A stretch of 64,000 nucleotides of DNA, taken from the NCBI RefSeq assembly GCF_000143415.4, contig NW_003314297.1, positions 705,612 through 769,611 of the forward strand, given 5' to 3'. Positions 59,952 through 64,000 of the stretch are shown here, piece after piece. A model generated the notes under the pieces. That model saw only the letters and a list, made by a program, of their open reading frames with translations. It searched no databases and was not told where the DNA came from. Position 1 is the first letter of the stretch; every line of letters begins with the position of its first letter. The position numbers and the translations under genes are program-made. The stretch is from Selaginella moellendorffii. Taxonomy: Eukaryota > Streptophyta > Lycopodiopsida > Selaginellales > Selaginellaceae.

Positions 59952-61223
59952 ATGAAATTCGGTAAGCGATTGCAGCAGCAGATCGAGGAGACGCTGCCGG
60001 AATGGCAGGACAAATTCCTCTCGTACAAGCAGCTCAAGAAGCGCCTCAAGCTCATCGCGGCCGAGTGCTTCACCGATCACCCGTTTGGCGGCCACCAGGA
60101 GCAGCAGCAGCGGCGGCGGCCAGCGAATTCCAGCAACGAGAGCAGCGGCAGCGTCACTGGGCCGGCTGCCAGTAATGCGGATCGTCAATTCCAGGAGAAT
60201 GAAGAGGGGCGGGGGCTCACGAGCCAGGAGGTGGAATTCATCCGGCTGCTCAATCTGGAGCTCGAGAAGTTCAACGCGTTCTTCATCGATAAGGAGGAGG
60301 AATACGTTATTCGCTTGCAGGTATTTCTTTTCTTTTGCTCGATTGATCGATCGACAAAGACTTTAGTGGAGGATAAGTGCTGATGTCGTGCTTCCTTTTT
60401 TTCTTTCCTTCTTGTTTAATTCTTTTCCAGGAACTCAAGGAGAGGATCGAACGGGCGAGAGTGGAAAACGCCGAAAGCTCTTTGTCAGGTGGTCCCTATT
60501 TTGACGAGGAGATGCTTAATATCTGGAAGGACTTAGTCACCTTTCACGGGGAGATGGTGCTTCTCGAGAACTATAGCTCGCTCAATTACACAGGTACACG
60601 CAAGCTTGAAATCTTTGCTCTTGGCTTCTTCTATGATCTAAGCAACCGCTTTTCTTCTTTTTTCTTCCATTCCATTTGGAACAGGCCTGGTGAAAATCCT
60701 AAAGAAGCACGACAAGACAACAGGAGCTCTCTTGAGGCTTCCATTCATTCGCAAGGTCCTGCACCAGCCGTTTTACAAGACGGAGCTCCTCTCCAAGCTC
60801 GTCCGGGAGTGCGAGAGCAATCTCCAGTCCATCTTCCCGGCTGCGATGCTGGGCGAGACGGTGATCGATGGGCCAGTGTCCATGGATCCGGCTAAAGTGA
60901 GAGACACGTCACAAGCTGGAGTATCATCGTCGGTGGCAGCAGTGGGATCATCTTCATCAGCAGCAGCGAAGGAGGAAGAAGTGGAAGAACAAAAAAAAGA
61001 GCTCGAGGGCGAGGGAGGAGGCGATGGAGAGAAAGCAGAGTGCTCGTCCCCAAAGCAGGAGGATGGGAATATGGAAGGGATTTACAGGAGCACAGTGGCA
61101 GCGCTCCACACTATCCAGGAGCTTCGCAAAGGCAGCTCCACTTACAGCCCACTCTCACTGCCGCTCTTCAATCGCGAGGAGAATCTGGGCGTCGTGGTGG
61201 ACGAGTCCACTGTGTCGTGCTAG
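59952..61223 (+). CDS. SPX-domain protein, phosphate sensing (SPX1-4 type)
   Basis: Stand-alone SPX proteins bind inositol pyrophosphates and then hold PHR transcription factors back when phosphate is sufficient. Three exons, 59952-60320, 60431-60593 and 60685-61223, add up to 356 residues with matching phases. The start is ATG 59952 (MKFGKRLQQQIEETLPEW). All SPX parts are present: the N-terminal helix with the lysine surface KQLKKRLK, FIRLLNLELEKFNAFFIDKE, and in the last exon GLVKILKKHDKTTGALLR, the third signature. The C-terminus is Ser/Glu-rich with no EXS, MFS or RING domain, which places it in the small SPX class. The linker carries a short Gln/Arg-rich insert (EQQQRRRP). Confidence 0.93.
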
Positions 61224-61429
61224 CGGCGAGCTCTTGATCGAATACAAAACTCGCTGGCGCTTGTACCCTGGTTTTCATATTTTCTGGCGCGTCAAATCTG
61301 GACCGGTGGTGTTTTTAGGGTTCTTGGAGAGCTGACAAGCGAATCAAAGTTAACCTTTTTTAAAACCCTGTGGAGAACATGGGCTCAAGTAAGTTAAATA
61401 TCTCTTCTTTTTTCTTCCTATTGTTACCA

Positions 61430-61800
61430 GGCTTCTGGAAGACGAGGCCGAGCGCCTGTGTCAAATCGAGAACCAGCTACACCACTTACAGGTATGAAGA
61501 TTCAACTTCCATTTCAGTCCGTCCTTCGTGTTCTTTGTTTCTTTCATTCCCCAGGTAGAGGAGAGCATTTACACAGGCCATGAAGCAACTGGAGACGACC
61601 AACACAACGAGTGAGTGGCGGACGAGGTACCTAGCAGTGAAATCGTTCCTCTTTCCTGATAACTTTGCGTTTTCTTCTGTGAATTCCCGAGTAGGATGAC
61701 CATGAACTTTGCGGAGGAGCTTGATCGCGAGCTCGCCGAGGCTCTCAAAGGCCACACTCCAGGCAGCTGATCTCTTGAGAAAGGACGACACTGGCACTGC
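61430..61800 (+). other. Exon-like coiled-coil fragments, not recognised
   Basis: LLEDEAERLCQIENQLHHLQ is followed by a GT donor at about 61494. AFTQAMKQLETTNTTSEWRT follows an acceptor near 61560, and NFAEELDRELAEALKGH is at about 61700. Together they suggest three exons of a helical protein, but no start, no domain name and an early stop. Possibly a relic. A nucleoporin-type coiled coil is one option but is not supported further. Confidence 0.3.
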
Positions 61801-62029
61801 AGCACCCGAGGAAGCGTCCCAAGACAGTGAGTAGAAGATAAAGTTTGCGACGATCGGGGGGTGTTTAGCAAGGATGCCTTTGTGTCATTCCCAACTTCAC
61901 TGATAACCTGGACAATAACAGCGCGTGGTTATAGTAAGGGTGTCGCTACTCTCGTCTGAAGGTGGGGATCTTTGCCATAATCGGCATCTCTGTCACCCAG
62001 GACCTCAAATCCTCCTGGCGGAAATAGTT

Positions 62030-62407
62030 ACTGTTTTCTCGTACTCAGGCACCCAGTCCATCCCATAAGACATCCCAATCTCTGTAAGCAAGCACGCGTA
62101 CCCTTATCAGTGCCATCTTCACCAATAATGACATTCATGGCCGATATTACTTGTGCAACGGGAGTTGTCTTACTATCCCGTGGAAGAACCAAAGACTTTG
62201 TATACGTACCCAAGATCAACCTCGCAGACTCCCAATCTTGCCAATGTGTGTGCCTCATCAAGGTACACTCCAACAGTTTTAGAAGACATCCAGAGAGAAA
62301 AATACCTTGTAGGCTTTGCAGACTTGCACTATCTCTTTTAATCTGCAAATTTCACCCTCCATGCTGTAAATATCTTCGATGACAACAATTATCTTTTTCC
62401 AAGGCCG
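62030..62407 (-). pseudogene. Serine palmitoyltransferase LCB2 fragment, broken
   Basis: LCB2 makes the long-chain base of sphingolipids with PLP. On the minus strand from 62407: RPWKKIIVVIEDIYSMEGEI then CRLKEIVQVCKAYK, donor at 62305, then VYLDEAHTLARLGV. After a frame change comes LILGTYTKSL (the PLP-lysine box, G-T-x-T-K-S) and VISAMNVIIGEDGTDKGTR. Compared with LCB2 the part between DEAH and GTYTKS is shortened and the frame differs on each side. It therefore looks like a pseudogene or misassembled piece. Upstream exons may continue past the N gap at 62610-62709, but I could not identify them. Confidence 0.75.
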
Positions 62408-62609
62408 ATGTAGAACTGAGGGAATATTCCATTTGCCGCCACGTCAGTATTAGGGTCACGACCATTGGGGACACTTAAGGGGAAAAAACAGGGGATCATT
62501 GGTATGTGAGGAAGTGAAGAAGAGAATAAAGGAAAAAGGATGCCTCGACGAAGAGGTCTTCGGCGAAGTGCCCTTGATTGTGTGAACGAGCGACTTCGGA
62601 TACGACGAG

Positions 62610-62709
62610 NNNNNNNNNNNNNNNNNNNNNNNNNNNNNNNNNNNNNNNNNNNNNNNNNNNNNNNNNNNNNNNNNNNNNNNNNNNNNNNNNNNNNNNNNNN
62701 NNNNNNNNN
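62610..62709. other. Assembly gap (100 N)
   Basis: Exactly 100 N, the usual placeholder for a gap of unknown size. It lies just upstream of the LCB2 fragment. Confidence 0.99.
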
Positions 62710-62714
62710 AAACC

Positions 62715-63680
62715 ATTGCATCTGATTTGCCAATGAATCGAGGCCTTCAGCTCTACATGGAGTGGATGTAGTTCTTGCAAAACAAATATGAACAAAATAG
62801 CAATAAAATTTTAAATTGAGTTAAAATCGTCATATGTTAAGTGCAAAACTAGATTTTAAATAGAAGAAGGTCACAAGAAGAAGGGAGATAAGTACTCAGC
62901 AGTATTTATGGGTTGGTGGTAGATGGTAGAAAATGAATATTTGTTGGTACACTCCTTCCACACCCTTCAGCAACTCTGATAAAACCATAGTGTATCAGTA
63001 ATAGTAGGAAAAAAAAACAGGGGGGGGGGGACCAAAACCACTATTGCTGATTTGTCTATTTGCAAAAATAATCAAAGTAAAATTTGGGTAAGATCCAATG
63101 ATCTTAAAGGGAAAAAAAATGACTATAACAAAGACAGGAATAAATCTCACTCTGAAACATTCTTGTTCTGATGAGGCTTGCTTTTGGAGAGAACAACATG
63201 GAGTTTAGAGATGACAGAAAAATTACTTTCTTCATTTGCCATTATAGATCCCTTGGAATGATATGTTTTTGCGGTCTTCAGCTTTCGTCAGTGGCTGGAC
63301 CCGCATCGTTTCTTGGACAGCAGACTCCACGTCTCTCGGACCTCTGGTATTCAGCCAAAGCTTGGAAACGGGAATGTCACTGACGAAAACCCGAGCACTA
63401 GAGCCTGGACATGGCATCAGCAAAACGCAAGAGAGACAAACCCTAGTCAGAAATCTCGCTACAATACAAGCTTGCAGTGATTTTCTGACAAGCTCAATGA
63501 CTCAAAAAACAAAAGAGATCTCAAATCATGGCTTTACTAAAACAAGAGTTGATAGCAAAGTTTACAAAAAAAGTGCCACCTGCACAAAAAAAAATAAAAT
63601 GAAAAATAGCAAACAAAGAAAAGCAGATTAGAATGCTTACCCTGCTTTTTCTGTGCAAGGAGGTCATGATAGAAAATGGT
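62715..63680. other. AT-rich intergenic DNA, no gene recognised
   Basis: Contains a poly-A/poly-G run at about 63008-63030. Short ORFs have no recognisable content. Confidence 0.5.
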
Positions 63681-63683
63681 GGT

Positions 63684-63959
63684 TTAGCCATTAGCCAGTA
63701 ACTTTTGGAGACTTGTTAGAATCTCTCTTTGCACAGCTTTTATGCAGGAGAGGTCCTTCTTCAGCTTAACCACTCGTTTATGAAGATTCATATTTTTTGC
63801 CTGCAAATCCATATTTTTTACTTCAAAGAGGTCAATTTTTGCTTGAAGGATATTGACTTGCTCCTGTAGCCTCTTATTGTTGGCTTTCAGCCGGATATTT
63901 TCAAGCACTTGTCCCTGCCATTTCTTTCTCCCCTTGTCAATCTGACAACTCAGTCTCAC
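63684..63959 (-). CDS. Last exon of a coiled-coil protein (partial)
   Basis: A 91-codon open stretch ending in a stop at 63684. It is a heptad-rich coiled coil (RLQEQVNILQAKIDLFEVKN, DLQAKNMNLHKRVVKLKKDL). It begins right after ACATAG, a good splice acceptor at about 63960, so it is read as a terminal exon and not a complete gene. Upstream exons lie outside the window. Family not recognised. Confidence 0.5.
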   Translation of the reverse strand: MRLSCQIDKGRKKWQGQVLENIRLKANNKRLQEQVNILQAKIDLFEVKNMDLQAKNMNLHKRVVKLKKDLSCIKAVQREILTSLQKLLANG

Positions 63960-64000
63960 CTATGTGCTTTGTTGAGTTGCAATTACTTTATAAAATAAAA

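Overview
The window is nuclear DNA of a land plant. A lycophyte close to Selaginella moellendorffii fits best (inference). The genes are plant types (GH3, VAL-type B3, SPX, oleosin, dirigent, plastid signal peptidase), introns are mostly about 50-60 nt, genes are closely spaced, and AT-rich retrotransposon blocks lie between gene islands. Two runs of N (39373-39649, 62610-62709) show it is a draft assembly.

Layout. 1-825: minus-strand membrane RING-H2 ubiquitin ligase gene cut by the window edge. 2.2-20.2 kb: a Russian-doll pile of one LTR retroelement family. Solo LTR D holds solo LTR C, which holds full-length element A, which holds full-length element B in inverted orientation. The C, A and B boundaries each carry a matching 5-bp target duplication (ACAAT, TTGGT, GGCAT). 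A and B have LTRs of about 1.6 kb and a 4.04-kb internal domain with no readable gag/pol, so they look like non-autonomous LARD-type elements. 20.5-28.9 kb: decayed gypsy pol plus a diverged LTR of the same family, a small TRIM-like element, an inverted-repeat element and a tandem repeat of about 141 bp. 29.7-40.0 kb: gene island with GH3, SCC3/STAG cohesin, a VAL-like B3 protein, NTF2 and a partial oleosin. 40-45.5 kb: AT-rich DNA with two hairpin structures and another truncated LTR. 45.5-48.6 kb: NOC2. 49-53.5 kb: copia debris and an unrecognised broken gene. 53.9-61.2 kb: second gene island with an unrecognised gene, a kanadaptin-like FHA protein, a thylakoidal-type signal peptidase, a dirigent protein and an SPX protein. 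61.2-64 kb: gene fragments, including a broken serine palmitoyltransferase LCB2 copy and the last exon of a coiled-coil protein.

The genes do not form one pathway. They are ordinary plant housekeeping and hormone/phosphate/lipid genes. The most unusual feature is the self-nested retroelement. Its inverted arrangement would let one read-through transcript fold into stems of 2.8 and 4.4 kb, a plausible natural source of small RNAs against the whole family.
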